A stretch of 48,743 nucleotides of DNA, taken from an uncultured Eubacteriales bacterium. GTDB lineage: Bacteria; Bacillota; Clostridia; Christensenellales; Aristaeellaceae. A program made the translations under genes and the position numbers. Positions 8,500-17,267 of this stretch are shown one piece after another. The DNA lies in the NCBI GenBank assembly GCA_902774025.1, contig CACYGY010000010.1:1-48743 (forward strand), read 5' to 3'. Position 1 is the stretch's first letter. Every line of letters begins with the position of its first letter. The notes below the pieces were generated by a model. That model was not told the DNA's origin. It saw nothing but the letters and a program-made list of their open reading frames with translations, and made no database searches.

Positions 8500-8542
8500 A
8501 AAGACAGAAGATCCGTGGATTCCGCGGATCTTTTGTCTTTTC
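8500..8542 (+). terminator. Terminator of proS
   Basis: Nested inverted repeat (AAGACA..TGTCTT outside, AAGATCCG..CGGATCTT inside) ending in a T-rich run, starting 20 bp after the proS stop. Confidence 0.75.
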
Positions 8543-8879
8543 CAGCGCCGGGGAGAGGCGGCTTGGATGGTTTCTTTATGGAGCCGGACTGCACCGCCGC
8601 CCGGAAGGATATGCCCCTGTGCATCATCAGGGAACTTAACCGTGGGCTTCCGGTTTTACGCCTTCCGGGAAGGAAAAGCATGGAAGGTGCGGCCGGGACA
8701 GTCCAAATGGACGGGTTGCCTCTGGACTGTAGGGAAACGATGACATGGAAAAATCCCACCCGCATCACTTAAGACCGGAGTGGGACTCTTTTCCTCAGAA
8801 AGCCGGTATGCCTTCAGGAAACAGAAGGGTTCCGCCTGCCCGTTCTTCCCTTCAGAGGGATGACCGGGACCGGAGCGGA
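8543..8879. other. Intergenic stretch without a recognisable gene
   Basis: Between the proS terminator and the end of the M20 peptidase gene I see no open frame with a ribosome site. It holds an 8-bp perfect inverted repeat (ACAGTCCA 8698-8705 with TGGACTGT 8723-8730). A weaker one (TCCCAC 8754 with GTGGGA 8780) could end minus-strand transcripts. Confidence 0.5.
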
Positions 8880-10244
8880 TTACCGGGCACACAGGCGCAG
8901 CAGGGCTTCCGCATAGATTTTGGCCGTGAGGATCATCTTGTCCAGATCCACATACTCATTGGCCTGATGTGCCAGGTCCGGATCCCCGGGGAAGTTGGCG
9001 CCGAAGGCGACACCCTCTTCCAGTTCCTTGGCATAGGTGCCGCCGCCGGTGGATTCGGGGATGGGGTCAAGACCGGTGAGGTCGTGATAGGCGCCCAGGA
9101 GGCAGGTGACCAGTTCGCTCTCCGGAGGCACATGATGAGGTTCCACCCGGTGCAGGTCATCCACGACAAAACCGGACAGCTTTTCCCGGAGGATGCTTTC
9201 CAGTCTGTCCAGATCCGCCTTCACGGGAACCCGGTTATCCAGCGTGGCGCGGACCGTGCCCTGCTCCACGTGGAGGATGCCCATGTTGCAGGTGAGGGCG
9301 CCGGAGAGATCATCATGGCAGGCGATGCCCAGGGAGGCACCGTCATGCTCCAGGCCATAGAGGTCGGCCAGTTTCCGCAGGGGACCCTGCACACCCAGAT
9401 CCCGGAGAAGCAGGAGCATCATGCCGATGGCGTTTCTCCTTCCCTCGGGATAGGCAGAGTGTCCGGGAATTCCCTCAGTGGTCAGGCAGACGCCCCGGTC
9501 CGTTTTCTCGGCCGTGGCGGGAAGGCCTGTTTTTTCCGACCAGGCCCTGACAGCCTCCACGATATCCTCTCCTCCCTCCACCAGACAGGTGGAGAGGCCG
9601 GGAATGACATTGACCCTCTCGCCGGTGCGCATTTCCAGAACCTGCAGGCCTTCCTTTGCCAGAGGCGCATGGAAACGCACCTGGATCATGGCCTTTTCCG
9701 TGTTGATCAGCGGGAAGGAGGCGTCCGGTGAAAAACCGATGCGGGGCATGACGGTCTTTGTCTTGTAATAGGCGATATCCTCACTCCCGCTTTCCTCATC
9801 GCAGCCCAGAATCAGGCGGATGGAGCGTTTCAGGGGAATGCCGGCTTCCCGGATGGCCCGCATGGCGAAAAGAGCGCAGAGCGCGGGGCCCTTGTCATCC
9901 CCGGTACCGCGGCCGTACATTCTGCCGTCCCGGATCACGGGCTCAAAGGGCTGAGTCTCCCACCCGTCCCCGGCGGGCACCACATCCAGGTGTGCCAGGA
10001 CCGCCAGGGCATCCTTCTCCGTCCCCAGAATGGCCTCACCGCAGTAGCCGTCGTATTCCCGGGTCTCAAGACCGAAGAAACGGCAGTCTTCCATGGCAAT
10101 GTCCAGCATGCGCCGCAGCTCATGCCCGAAGGGCGCCTGATCATGCCCGCCGGCCTTGAGACTGGGGACGCTGACCCACTTTTTCAGGACGGCTGTGTAT
10201 TCGTCCTTCCATTCGTCCAGAAGGCGGAAAACCTGTTCATGCAT
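8880..10244 (-). CDS. M20 family dipeptidase (PepV/Sapep-like)
   Basis: 454-residue zinc aminopeptidase of the M20 family, PepV-like branch, which cleaves dipeptides in the cytoplasm. Metal and catalytic motifs are visible in order: AHLDVVPAGDGW (about 83-94), GRGTGDDKG (about 111-119), DEESGSED (about 148-155) and SPDASFP. The C-terminal HQANEYVD supplies the last metal His. The ATG at 10244 follows AAAGGA by 9 bases. It lies 19 bp after a small conserved gene on the same strand and is probably cotranscribed with it. Confidence 0.93.
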   Translation of the reverse strand: MHEQVFRLLDEWKDEYTAVLKKWVSVPSLKAGGHDQAPFGHELRRMLDIAMEDCRFFGLETREYDGYCGEAILGTEKDALAVLAHLDVVPAGDGWETQPFEPVIRDGRMYGRGTGDDKGPALCALFAMRAIREAGIPLKRSIRLILGCDEESGSEDIAYYKTKTVMPRIGFSPDASFPLINTEKAMIQVRFHAPLAKEGLQVLEMRTGERVNVIPGLSTCLVEGGEDIVEAVRAWSEKTGLPATAEKTDRGVCLTTEGIPGHSAYPEGRRNAIGMMLLLLRDLGVQGPLRKLADLYGLEHDGASLGIACHDDLSGALTCNMGILHVEQGTVRATLDNRVPVKADLDRLESILREKLSGFVVDDLHRVEPHHVPPESELVTCLLGAYHDLTGLDPIPESTGGGTYAKELEEGVAFGANFPGDPDLAHQANEYVDLDKMILTAKIYAEALLRLCAR

Positions 10245-10263
10245 ATCCTGTCATCCTTTCTTG

Positions 10264-10554
10264 TCACGCGTTTCTCGGATCCTGAGAACGCTTCTTTGGG
10301 GCGTCCGGATCGATATACTCGATTTCAAGGCGCTCAAAGTTTACAGATTCCATGAAATCATCCGGCAGAAAGCGGGTCTGGCCGAATTCATCCCATTCCC
10401 GCTGGTGTTTTTCCAGCCACAGGGGACGGGACAGGTCCAGCTTTTCCAGAGCCAGCTGCAGAGCTTCCTGAGGGTGCTTTCGTGTGCAGGGGACCACCAG
10501 CTGCCGATCCAGACGATGGTGACGGATGGTCCGAACCCAGAGAGATGTCGACAT
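10264..10554 (-). CDS. Small conserved protein of unknown function
   Basis: 96-residue hydrophilic protein. The ATG at 10554 is 6 bases after GGAGG. The C-terminal half carries RPLWLEKHQREWDEFGQTRF then FMESVNFERLEIEYID, a pattern I associate with a small protein common in Clostridia but never assigned a function. There is no signal peptide, membrane segment or cysteine cluster; one Cys is near residue 23. It is first in a likely two-gene transcript with the dipeptidase, but that alone does not suggest a function. Confidence 0.75.
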   Translation of the reverse strand: MSTSLWVRTIRHHRLDRQLVVPCTRKHPQEALQLALEKLDLSRPLWLEKHQREWDEFGQTRFLPDDFMESVNFERLEIEYIDPDAPKKRSQDPRNA

Positions 10555-10584
10555 GATGGGCCTCCGGTTTCGTTTTTCCGGATC

Positions 10585-10613
10585 ATTATGCCATGAAGCA
10601 CGGTGTGAAGCAA
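10585..10613 (-). promoter_or_regulatory. Likely promoter for the small protein and dipeptidase
   Basis: TTGCTT, 17 bp, CATAAT on the minus strand, ending about 30 bp before the ATG at 10554. Confidence 0.6.
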
Positions 10614-10785
10614 GGGCTGATCTCAAATGGAACCCCTGAAAGTTTTTTCCCCGCCTCAGGCAGGAAAAGCGGAAAGGGAGGCGAATAAGGAACACTGAGA
10701 AAAGGGACAGACAAGTGCAGAGGGATCTGCCGCATCCAGTGATCAAGAGAAAGAAGGTGTCTCCGATGGCCTCACAGATGCCGCG

Positions 10786-10811
10786 GAGGCAGCGCCTGAT
10801 TTAGCTGCCTC
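10786..10811 (+). other. Hairpin in the hpf 5' leader
   Basis: Perfect 8-bp inverted repeat (GAGGCAGC / GCTGCCTC, 10-nt loop), 36 bp before the hpf start and without a T tract. It could be a leader structure affecting stability or translation. No clear promoter was found for hpf. Confidence 0.4.
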
Positions 10812-10846
10812 TGCATGAAATGATTCGTGCCGAAAGGAGCATAGCC

Positions 10847-11386
10847 ATGAAACTGACCATCAATGCCAGAAATATGATCGTAACCCCCGGAATCACACAG
10901 CGCATTGAAAAGAAAACAAGGAAAATGGAACGGTATCTCCTGAGTGAAACGGAGATGCAGGTGAAACTGCACAAGGACAAGGGCGACCTGCGGGTCGTGG
11001 AAATTACCGTTCCCATGGGAAACAACGTAATCCTCCGCTCCGAAGCTTCAGCCCAGGGGAATCTCTTTGCAGCCATTGACGAAGCTCTGACCAGGATGGA
11101 GCGGCAGATTCACCGTCACCGCACCAAGCTGGGCAAGAGGCTGCGGGAGGATGCTTTCCCCGCTGAGCCGATCTATATCGAGGACACAGAGCCGGAAGAG
11201 GATATACCGCAGATTGTACGCCACAAGACGTACCCTGTGCGGCCGATGTCCGTGGAGGATGCAGCCATTCAGATGGAGCTGCTGGGACACAGTTTCTTCG
11301 TTTTCATCAATGCGGAGACGGAGACGACCAATGTGCTGTATCAGAGAAAGGATGGCGGTTTGGGCCTGCTGGAACCGGAGGCATGA
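10847..11386 (+). CDS. hpf: Ribosome hibernation promoting factor, long form
   Basis: 179 residues, the long HPF type that dimerises 70S ribosomes into inactive 100S particles. Residues 1 to about 100 form the S30AE RNA-binding domain (MKLTINARNMIVTPGI onward). A linker leads to the C-terminal dimerisation domain from about 120 (VRHKTYPVRPMSVEDAAIQM, ending GGLGLLEPEA). The ATG at 10847 has AAAGGAG 7 bases upstream; an ATG nine codons earlier lacks a site. It is monocistronic, with a terminator 29 bp downstream. Confidence 0.95.
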   Translation: MKLTINARNMIVTPGITQRIEKKTRKMERYLLSETEMQVKLHKDKGDLRVVEITVPMGNNVILRSEASAQGNLFAAIDEALTRMERQIHRHRTKLGKRLREDAFPAEPIYIEDTEPEEDIPQIVRHKTYPVRPMSVEDAAIQMELLGHSFFVFINAETETTNVLYQRKDGGLGLLEPEA

Positions 11387-11414
11387 ATCCCTGCGGGCAA
11401 ATAAGGAACGAACC

Positions 11415-11442
11415 GGGGATGGGCTTTGCCCATCCCCTTTTT
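11415..11442 (+). terminator. Terminator of hpf
   Basis: GGGGATGGG / CCCATCCCC with a CTTTG loop and five Ts. Confidence 0.92.
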
Positions 11443-11471
11443 AGGGGCTGTGAGATAAGAAGGAGGATACC

Positions 11472-12188
11472 ATGGAACTCAGGATCCTGGGCATGAACGG
11501 CCCATTTCCGGCGCCCGGAGGTGCTGCCAGCGGTTATTATTTCAGGGAAGGGGATACCAGACTGATTCTGGATCTGGGAAGCGGCACCCTTTCCCGCCTC
11601 ACGCTGGAGACAGTGCCTGAGGACATGGACGCTCTGCTGATTTCCCACTGGCACGCGGACCATACATCGGACCTGCAGGTTCTGGGGTACAGGCTGCAGG
11701 CCCTGGGAAAGACCATGCCTCTGTACGGTCCGGGAGATAAAGTGAGTTTCACCTCTCAGGCCGCAGACAGGGACAGTGCCTTTACAGTGACCCGAGTGGC
11801 CCCGGGAGACCGGTTCCGGGTGGGTGAGCTGTCCGTGGAGGTTTTCGGAGCCAGGCATCCCGTGCCCTCTGTGATGTACCGCATTACAGGGCGGGAAGGC
11901 ATATTCTGCTACACGGGGGATACCAATCTGTTTCCCGGGCTTTCGGACTTTGCCCGGGGTGCGGACTGGCTTCTGGCGGATGCCGCCTTCGATGACAGGA
12001 CCTGGGGAGAGGGGAAGCCCCATCTGTCCGGCAGACTCTGCGGGCAGATCGCCCGGGAGGCGGGCGTGAAAAAGCTGATCCTCACGCATCTGAATCCGCT
12101 GGTGGACCATGACGCGGTACTGCGGGAGGCGCGGGAAGCGTTCCCTGATTGCCTTCTGGCCCGGCAGGGCATGCGGATCGGGGGGTGA
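11472..12188 (+). CDS. MBL-fold metallo-hydrolase (RNase Z/YhfI-like)
   Basis: 238-residue metallo-beta-lactamase-fold hydrolase. The di-metal motif HWHADH is at 59-64, the next metal His is in FGARHPVPS, the bridging Asp in YTGDTNLF, and the last His in LTHLNPL. The N-terminus (LRILGMNGPFPAPGGAASGYYF) resembles the RNase Z-like/YhfI branch, but it lacks a clear exosite arm, so tRNA processing cannot be claimed. The substrate is unknown. It opens a tight plus-strand operon with holA (7 bp gap), an alpha/beta hydrolase and an HTH protein. Confidence 0.88.
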   Translation: MELRILGMNGPFPAPGGAASGYYFREGDTRLILDLGSGTLSRLTLETVPEDMDALLISHWHADHTSDLQVLGYRLQALGKTMPLYGPGDKVSFTSQAADRDSAFTVTRVAPGDRFRVGELSVEVFGARHPVPSVMYRITGREGIFCYTGDTNLFPGLSDFARGADWLLADAAFDDRTWGEGKPHLSGRLCGQIAREAGVKKLILTHLNPLVDHDAVLREAREAFPDCLLARQGMRIGG

Positions 12189-12194
12189 CGCACT

Positions 12195-13202
12195 TTGGAC
12201 CGGCGGGAGTTGAACCGGCAGATCCGGGAAGGGCAGATCCGGGGCGTCTATCTTCTGGACGGGACGGAGGAGAACATAAAACAGGAGTGCCTTGCGGCCA
12301 TCCGGAAGAGCCTTTTTCCGGATGACATGGGGGATTTCGACACCACGGTTCTGGAAAATGCCACCGTGGACGATCTCATTCTGGCCTGCGACACGCTTCC
12401 CATGCTGAATGAGCGGCGCCTGGTGCTGGACATGGACGATCCCATGATCACGGGCAGAAAGGACGTGCATCCCGATGTGACAAAGTATATCAGCGACATG
12501 CCGGATACAGCGGTGCTGATTTTCTACTGTCACGGCAAGACGGACAGCCGTCGGAGTCTGGTGAAGACGCTTGCAAGGATGAACCGTCAGGTCACTTTCA
12601 ATCCCCTGAGGGAAAAGGAACTGCTGGAGTGGATCATGCAGACCTTCCGGGCCTGCGGAAAGACCTGCTCATCCGAAGCGGCCATGGAACTCACCTTTGT
12701 CTCCGGCGAGGATACGGCGGCCCTCCGGGGGGAGATCGGGAAGATCAGCGCCTTTACGGGATCCAGAGAGGAAATCAGCCTTCAGGATATCCACGCCATG
12801 GCGACGCCTTCCGGGTCCTATCGAGTCTGGGAACTGACGGACCGCGTCGTGGCCGGGGAAGCGACCCGGGCCTTCGGACTGCTCCGGGATATGCACGCAG
12901 GCGGTGAGTCGGATTTTCTGGTGATTTACATGCTCACCCGCCAGTACCGGAACATGCTGGCTCTGATGGACATGGCGGGATCCGGCCGGGAGGAGATCCT
13001 GGCGAAAACAGGGATCCAGCCTCAGGTCCTTGGACGCATGCAGGCCCTGGTGAAGCAGTATGAGCGGGGGCAGGTCCTGTCTTCTCTGGAAATGTGCATT
13101 GATACGGAATATCAGATGAAAAGCGGACAGATGGTCCAGACGGGGGCGGCGGAAAATCTGATCCTCCGTCTCCTGGCCCTGCGGAAAGGAGTGAGTTCGT
13201 GA
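12195..13202 (+). CDS. holA: DNA polymerase III subunit delta
   Basis: 335 residues, the clamp-loader subunit that opens the sliding clamp. Family features are the start (GVYLLDGTEENIKQECLAAI), the L-to-R clamp-binding region near DTLPMLNERRLVLD (about 70-83), and the C-terminal collar with LVIYMLTRQYRNMLAL near 240. The start is TTG at 12195, preceded by GGGGGTGA. The stop overlaps the next start (GTGA). A delta gene among small unrelated hydrolases is common in Firmicutes. Confidence 0.94.
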   Translation: MDRRELNRQIREGQIRGVYLLDGTEENIKQECLAAIRKSLFPDDMGDFDTTVLENATVDDLILACDTLPMLNERRLVLDMDDPMITGRKDVHPDVTKYISDMPDTAVLIFYCHGKTDSRRSLVKTLARMNRQVTFNPLREKELLEWIMQTFRACGKTCSSEAAMELTFVSGEDTAALRGEIGKISAFTGSREEISLQDIHAMATPSGSYRVWELTDRVVAGEATRAFGLLRDMHAGGESDFLVIYMLTRQYRNMLALMDMAGSGREEILAKTGIQPQVLGRMQALVKQYERGQVLSSLEMCIDTEYQMKSGQMVQTGAAENLILRLLALRKGVSS

Positions 13203-13930
13203 TCAGGGATGACGGCATTGAACTCAACACGAAGCTGGAGAAGCCGGAAGGCGCGGAACGCTGCCCCCTGGCGGTGATCATTCACGGGTTTACCGGACAT
13301 ATGGAGGAAAGGCATATTCAGGCCACGGCGGAGACGTTTCTCTCTCTGGGCTGTGCCACCCTGCGGGTGGACATGTACGGTCACGGGAAGAGCGGAGGAA
13401 CCTTCCGTGAGCACAATCTCTACAAGTGGATCAACAACAGTCTCAGAGTGCTGGATGAAGCCCGGAAGATGGATTTTGTGACGGACCTGTATCTCTGCGG
13501 GCATTCCCAGGGCGGGCTCACAGCCATGATGGCCGCTGGTCTGAAGCATGAGATGATTCAGGGTCTGATTCCCATGTCCCCCGCCTGGATGATCCCGGAA
13601 GCGGCCCGGAAAGGGGAAATCCTGGGTGTCACCTTTGATCCCGCGCGGATCCCGGAGGTGATCCGGAGTCCTCACGGGTGGGAACTGGATGGTAATTATG
13701 TCCGTGTTGCCCAGACCCTGCATGTGGAGGAAATGATCGACCGTTATACGGGTCCGGTGCTTCTGATTCACGGGGACGCGGACGAGGCTGTGCCGGTTGA
13801 GTACGCAAGGAAGGCCGCCGGGCGCTACAGGAACGCGCGTCTGGTGATCCTGAAGGGTGATACACACTGTTACGATCATCATCTGCCGGATGCCATGGAG
13901 GCCATACGGCAATGGATGATCGGGCGATGA
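13199..13930 (+). CDS. Alpha/beta hydrolase (esterase/S33-like)
   Basis: 243-residue alpha/beta hydrolase. The nucleophile elbow GHSQGG places Ser103, HGDADEAVP supplies the acid (probably Asp195), and GDTHCYDHH supplies His223. The oxyanion HGF is at 29-31. The layout resembles cinnamoyl/feruloyl esterases of gut bacteria such as the LJ0536/Est1E group, with a short lid. A role in releasing hydroxycinnamates from plant material would fit but is inference. GTG start, overlapping the holA stop by 4 bases, with AAAGGAG upstream. No signal peptide, so it is cytoplasmic. Confidence 0.87.
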   Translation: MIRDDGIELNTKLEKPEGAERCPLAVIIHGFTGHMEERHIQATAETFLSLGCATLRVDMYGHGKSGGTFREHNLYKWINNSLRVLDEARKMDFVTDLYLCGHSQGGLTAMMAAGLKHEMIQGLIPMSPAWMIPEAARKGEILGVTFDPARIPEVIRSPHGWELDGNYVRVAQTLHVEEMIDRYTGPVLLIHGDADEAVPVEYARKAAGRYRNARLVILKGDTHCYDHHLPDAMEAIRQWMIGR

Positions 13931-13946
13931 GAAAGGAATGGACAGA

Positions 13947-14531
13947 ATGACACTGGGGGAAAAGATCAGAGAGGCGAGGACGGGGGCGGGACTGACACAG
14001 GAGAAGCTGGCGGAAAGGATTGAAGGCATGAGTGCCGCTGATCTGAGCCGTGCGGAAAGGGACCTGTACGTACCTGCCCAGTCCGTACTCAGGGAGATCG
14101 CAAGAGCCACGGGGGTCACACAGGCTTCCCTTCTGAACCTGGCCAGGGATACGGGGAAGAGCGAGGGAAAGAGCAGGGAAAAAGCCCGGACTTCGGCATC
14201 GTCCGGGAAAACCGGTGGGAAAACCACGGGCCGGACAGACGGGAAAACAGGCGGGAAAACCACGGGCCGGACAGACGGGAAAACCGGCGGCAAAACCACC
14301 GCCGGCACAAAGAAGACCGCAAAGGAAACGGGTCTGACCCTCACCGCCGCGGAAAAGAATCTGGTGGAAGTATGGCGCCGCTCTTCCGCGGAGCAGCGGA
14401 AGAACGCCCTGAAGATCCTGAAAGGCGAGGATGTGGGCAGCATGGTGGACAGCCTGGGGGAGAGTGTGGGCAAAGTCCTGGGATCCGTTCTGGGTTCATC
14501 CGTCGAGTCTCTCCTGGGAGGCAAAAAATGA
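13947..14531 (+). CDS. XRE-type HTH protein with a Lys/Gly/Thr repeat linker
   Basis: 194 residues. Residues 2-58 form a Cro/C1-type helix-turn-helix (LGEKIREARTGAGLTQEKLA). A very basic linker follows, containing almost three copies of a 12-residue unit KTGGKTTGRTDG encoded by 36-bp DNA repeats. The C-terminal 60 residues are predicted helical (LTAAEKNLVEVWRRSS, then VGKVLGSVLGSSVESLL). The ATG at 13947 is preferred because AAAGGA lies 9 bases upstream; the ATG at 13938 abuts the site. It resembles DNA-binding regulators with a histone-H1-like tail. Targets are unknown. Confidence 0.85.
   Translation: MTLGEKIREARTGAGLTQEKLAERIEGMSAADLSRAERDLYVPAQSVLREIARATGVTQASLLNLARDTGKSEGKSREKARTSASSGKTGGKTTGRTDGKTGGKTTGRTDGKTGGKTTAGTKKTAKETGLTLTAAEKNLVEVWRRSSAEQRKNALKILKGEDVGSMVDSLGESVGKVLGSVLGSSVESLLGGKK
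14208..14305 (+). repeat. 36-bp tandem repeat within the HTH gene
   Basis: Two near-identical 36-bp units and a diverged third encode KTGGKTTGRTDG. Being in frame and a multiple of three, copy-number change would alter linker length without frameshift. Confidence 0.85.
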
Positions 14532-14564
14532 AAGGACCGGAGCCGCAGCGGCTCCGGTCCTTTC
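14530..14564. terminator. Bidirectional terminator between HTH gene and glgP
   Basis: GAAAGGACCGGAGCCG pairs with CGGCTCCGGTCCTTTC across a 3-nt loop. It overlaps the stop of the HTH gene and ends 4 bp before the glgP stop on the other strand. The T tract is short. Confidence 0.75.
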
Positions 14565-14567
14565 GTG

Positions 14568-17024
14568 TCAGTTCCAGTCCAGAGGGGTCAGGTGCCAGAT
14601 CCGTTCGTTGTACTCCCGGATGGTTCTGTCCGAGGAGAAGATGCCGGACATGGCGGTGTTGATCACGGCCATGGACCACCACTTCTCAGGGTTCATGTAG
14701 TCGTCATTGAGACGGCGCTGAGCCATGGAATAGGAACCGAAATCCTTGAGGACAAAGTAGGGGTCTGCCATGCTGCCGTAATCGCCCATGAGGAGAGAAT
14801 GGTACAGGTCCTGCAGAGCCGCAGGGGCATTGGGCAGGAGGGTGCCGTCGATCATCTGGGTCATGGCCTGGCGGATTTCGTGGTTGGTCTCAAAAATGGA
14901 CATGGGGTTGTACGTGCGCTCGGCATACAGGTTCCGGACGGTATCGGAACGCATGCCGAAGATGTAGATGTTGTCCATGCCTACCTGTTCGGCGATTTCC
15001 ACATTGGCGCCGTCCATGGTGCCGATGGTCACCGCGCCGTTCATCATGAACTTCATGTTGCCGGTTCCGCTGGCCTCCTTGGAAGCGGTGGACAGCTGTT
15101 CGGAGACCTCGGAGGCGGGGATGAGAATTTCCGCGGAGGACACGTCGTAGTTCTCCAGGAAAACCACCTTCAGGAACTGGCGGGCCCGGGGATGACTGTC
15201 CACGAGCCTGGCAATGGCATTGATCATGCGGATGATCTGCTTGGCCCGGTAGTATCCCGGACTGGCTTTGGCGCCGAAGAAGAAGACCCGGGGCTGCATG
15301 GTGAAGCCGGAATCCGAGACAATGCGGTTATAGAGCACCAGGATATGCAGGGCGTTGAGCATCTGCCGCTTGTACTCGTGCAGGCGTTTGCTCTGGCAGT
15401 CGAACATGAAGGAGGGATCTACCACAACGTCCTGGCGGTCCCTGAGGAACTTCACCAGACGGTCCTTGTTGGCCTGCTTCACCGCGGCGAACTTTTCCCG
15501 GAAAGCGGCGTCATTTGCCATGGGTTTCAGTTCACTGAGGCGCTCAGGGTCTGTGAACCAGGCATCTCCGATGCTCTCACAGATCAGGTCCGTGAGACGG
15601 GGGTTGCAGGACATGAGCCAGCGGCGGTGGGTGATGCCGTTGGTGATGGCAGTGAACTTCTCGGGCATGATCTGATAGAAATCATGGAAGGTTTCTTCCT
15701 TCAGAATGTCTCCGTGGAGCTGGCTGACGCCGTTGACGGAATGGGTCATGGCCACACAGAGATTGGCCATGAACACCTGGTCATAGGCCAGGATGGCCAT
15801 ATGGGCAATGCGGTCCCACTCTCCGGGGAAATGATTCCACAGCCGCTGGCACAGACGGCGGTTCATTTCCTCCAGGATCATGTAAATCCTGGGCAGCTGC
15901 TGACGCACCATGGCATCCGGCCACTTCTCAAGAGCCTCTGCCATGATGGTATGGTTGGTGTAGGCGATGGTCTTTTCCACGATCTGGGCGCTCTCGTCCC
16001 AGCCCAGGCCTTCCTGGTCCATGAGGAGACGCATCAGTTCAGGAATGGCCAGTCCCGGGTGCGTGTCGTTGATATGGATGCACACCTTGTCCGGGAAAAT
16101 CGACCAGTCTGTGCCGTGGAGCTTCTTGAAGTCCCGGATGATGTACTGGAGGGTGGCGGAGGTAAAGAAGTAGTGCTGCTTCAGGCGCAGCATTTTGCCT
16201 TCATAGTGATTGTCCTCGGGATAGAGCACCTTGGAAATGGCCTCCGCCAGATCGATCTCCTGGGAAGCCTGGGCATAATTGCCCCGTCCGAAGGAGTTCA
16301 GGTCAATGCGCTGCTTGCTCCGGGCTGACCAGGTGCGCAGCGTATTGACAGTCTGGGTATGATAGCCCACAATGGGCATGTCATAGGGGACGGCCACCAC
16401 GGAGTAGTAGTCCCGGTGCACGAAATGCGTGCCCGTCTCATCCTCGACCGTATCCACATGGCCGCCGTAGTGGACTTCGCAGGCATCCTCCATCACGGGC
16501 ATTTCCCAGACATTGCCGTTTTCCAGCCAGGAATCGGGAAATTCCACCTGCTGGCCGTCAATGATCTTCTGGCGGAAAAGGCCGTACTCATAACGGATGG
16601 TGCAGCCCATGGCGGGCAGATCCAGAGAGGAAAGGGAGTCCAGGAAGCAGGCCGCCAGACGGCCGAGGCCGCCGTTGCCCAGGCCGGGTTCCGGCTCTTC
16701 CTTCAGGATGTCATCCAGATTGATGCCCAGTTCCTGAAGCGCCTCCCGGTATTCCCTGGTGGATACCAGGTTGAGCATGTTGCAGTACATGCTGCGGCCC
16801 ATAAGGAATTCCACGGAAAGGTAATAGAGACGCTTGGACTTGTTGGCCTTCCGCTCCTCCCGGGCTGCGGTGAACTTCTGCATGATCTGGTCCCGCACCG
16901 TGGAAGCGACGGCCTTGTAGATCTGCTGCGGACTGGCTTCCTGGAGGCTGCGGCCGTTGTAGCGCTGAAGCTTTCCGATAATGGAAGCCTTGATGGATTC
17001 TTTATCAAATGTGGTGGTAGGCAA
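14568..17024 (-). CDS. glgP: Glycogen/alpha-glucan phosphorylase
   Basis: 818 residues from a TTG start at 17024, 7 bases after AAAGGGG; the extra upstream codons to 17117 have no site. It releases glucose-1-phosphate from glycogen or maltodextrin. The PLP site EASGTGNMKFMMNG places the Schiff-base Lys at about 658. The N-terminal YLSVEFLMGRS and GLGNGGLGRLAACFLDS are also diagnostic. No other glycogen genes are adjacent, so it is a single-gene unit with its own promoter. Length matches the family. Confidence 0.96.
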   Translation of the reverse strand: MPTTTFDKESIKASIIGKLQRYNGRSLQEASPQQIYKAVASTVRDQIMQKFTAAREERKANKSKRLYYLSVEFLMGRSMYCNMLNLVSTREYREALQELGINLDDILKEEPEPGLGNGGLGRLAACFLDSLSSLDLPAMGCTIRYEYGLFRQKIIDGQQVEFPDSWLENGNVWEMPVMEDACEVHYGGHVDTVEDETGTHFVHRDYYSVVAVPYDMPIVGYHTQTVNTLRTWSARSKQRIDLNSFGRGNYAQASQEIDLAEAISKVLYPEDNHYEGKMLRLKQHYFFTSATLQYIIRDFKKLHGTDWSIFPDKVCIHINDTHPGLAIPELMRLLMDQEGLGWDESAQIVEKTIAYTNHTIMAEALEKWPDAMVRQQLPRIYMILEEMNRRLCQRLWNHFPGEWDRIAHMAILAYDQVFMANLCVAMTHSVNGVSQLHGDILKEETFHDFYQIMPEKFTAITNGITHRRWLMSCNPRLTDLICESIGDAWFTDPERLSELKPMANDAAFREKFAAVKQANKDRLVKFLRDRQDVVVDPSFMFDCQSKRLHEYKRQMLNALHILVLYNRIVSDSGFTMQPRVFFFGAKASPGYYRAKQIIRMINAIARLVDSHPRARQFLKVVFLENYDVSSAEILIPASEVSEQLSTASKEASGTGNMKFMMNGAVTIGTMDGANVEIAEQVGMDNIYIFGMRSDTVRNLYAERTYNPMSIFETNHEIRQAMTQMIDGTLLPNAPAALQDLYHSLLMGDYGSMADPYFVLKDFGSYSMAQRRLNDDYMNPEKWWSMAVINTAMSGIFSSDRTIREYNERIWHLTPLDWN

Positions 17025-17184
17025 TGTGGTTCCCCTTTCTTTCCACGAAATCGGATGATTCTGAACGTCAGGAATCCGCGGATACAGGGCGCCTGAGGGC
17101 AGGAAGATGTATCCCATGGCATCCGGGAAGCCGTTCCTGCGGGGTTTGTCCTGACGATCGCATCATACAACAGGAGCCCGGCGG

Positions 17185-17213
17185 ATTATACTGCGAACGA
17201 CTGGTTCCCGCAA
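17185..17213 (-). promoter_or_regulatory. Promoter of glgP
   Basis: TTGCGG, 17 bp, perfect TATAAT on the minus strand, leaving a leader of about 155 nt. The same AT-rich block read on the plus strand gives TATACT (17187-17192) with a poor -35, a possible promoter for the divergent channel gene. Confidence 0.7.
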
Positions 17214-17267
17214 GCACCGGGCCGCTGCGGCACACAGTCTGAGAGAAAAGGAACAGGAGACAGGAAC

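Noticed and set aside
8567..8743. Possible 58-codon gene between proS and the dipeptidase
   Set aside because: No ribosome site and a composition without protein-like character; it overlaps inverted repeats.
7020..8768. Very long open frame on the minus strand opposite proS
   Set aside because: It is a mirror of the GC-rich proS codons, has no ribosome site at its start and no recognisable protein family.
14208..14305. Short tandem repeats considered as a CRISPR array
   Set aside because: Units are contiguous without spacers, in frame inside a coding sequence, and no cas genes are present.
14565..16328. Long plus-strand open frame opposite glgP
   Set aside because: It lies entirely over a clear glycogen phosphorylase; the His/Gly/Val-rich translation is typical of an antisense shadow.
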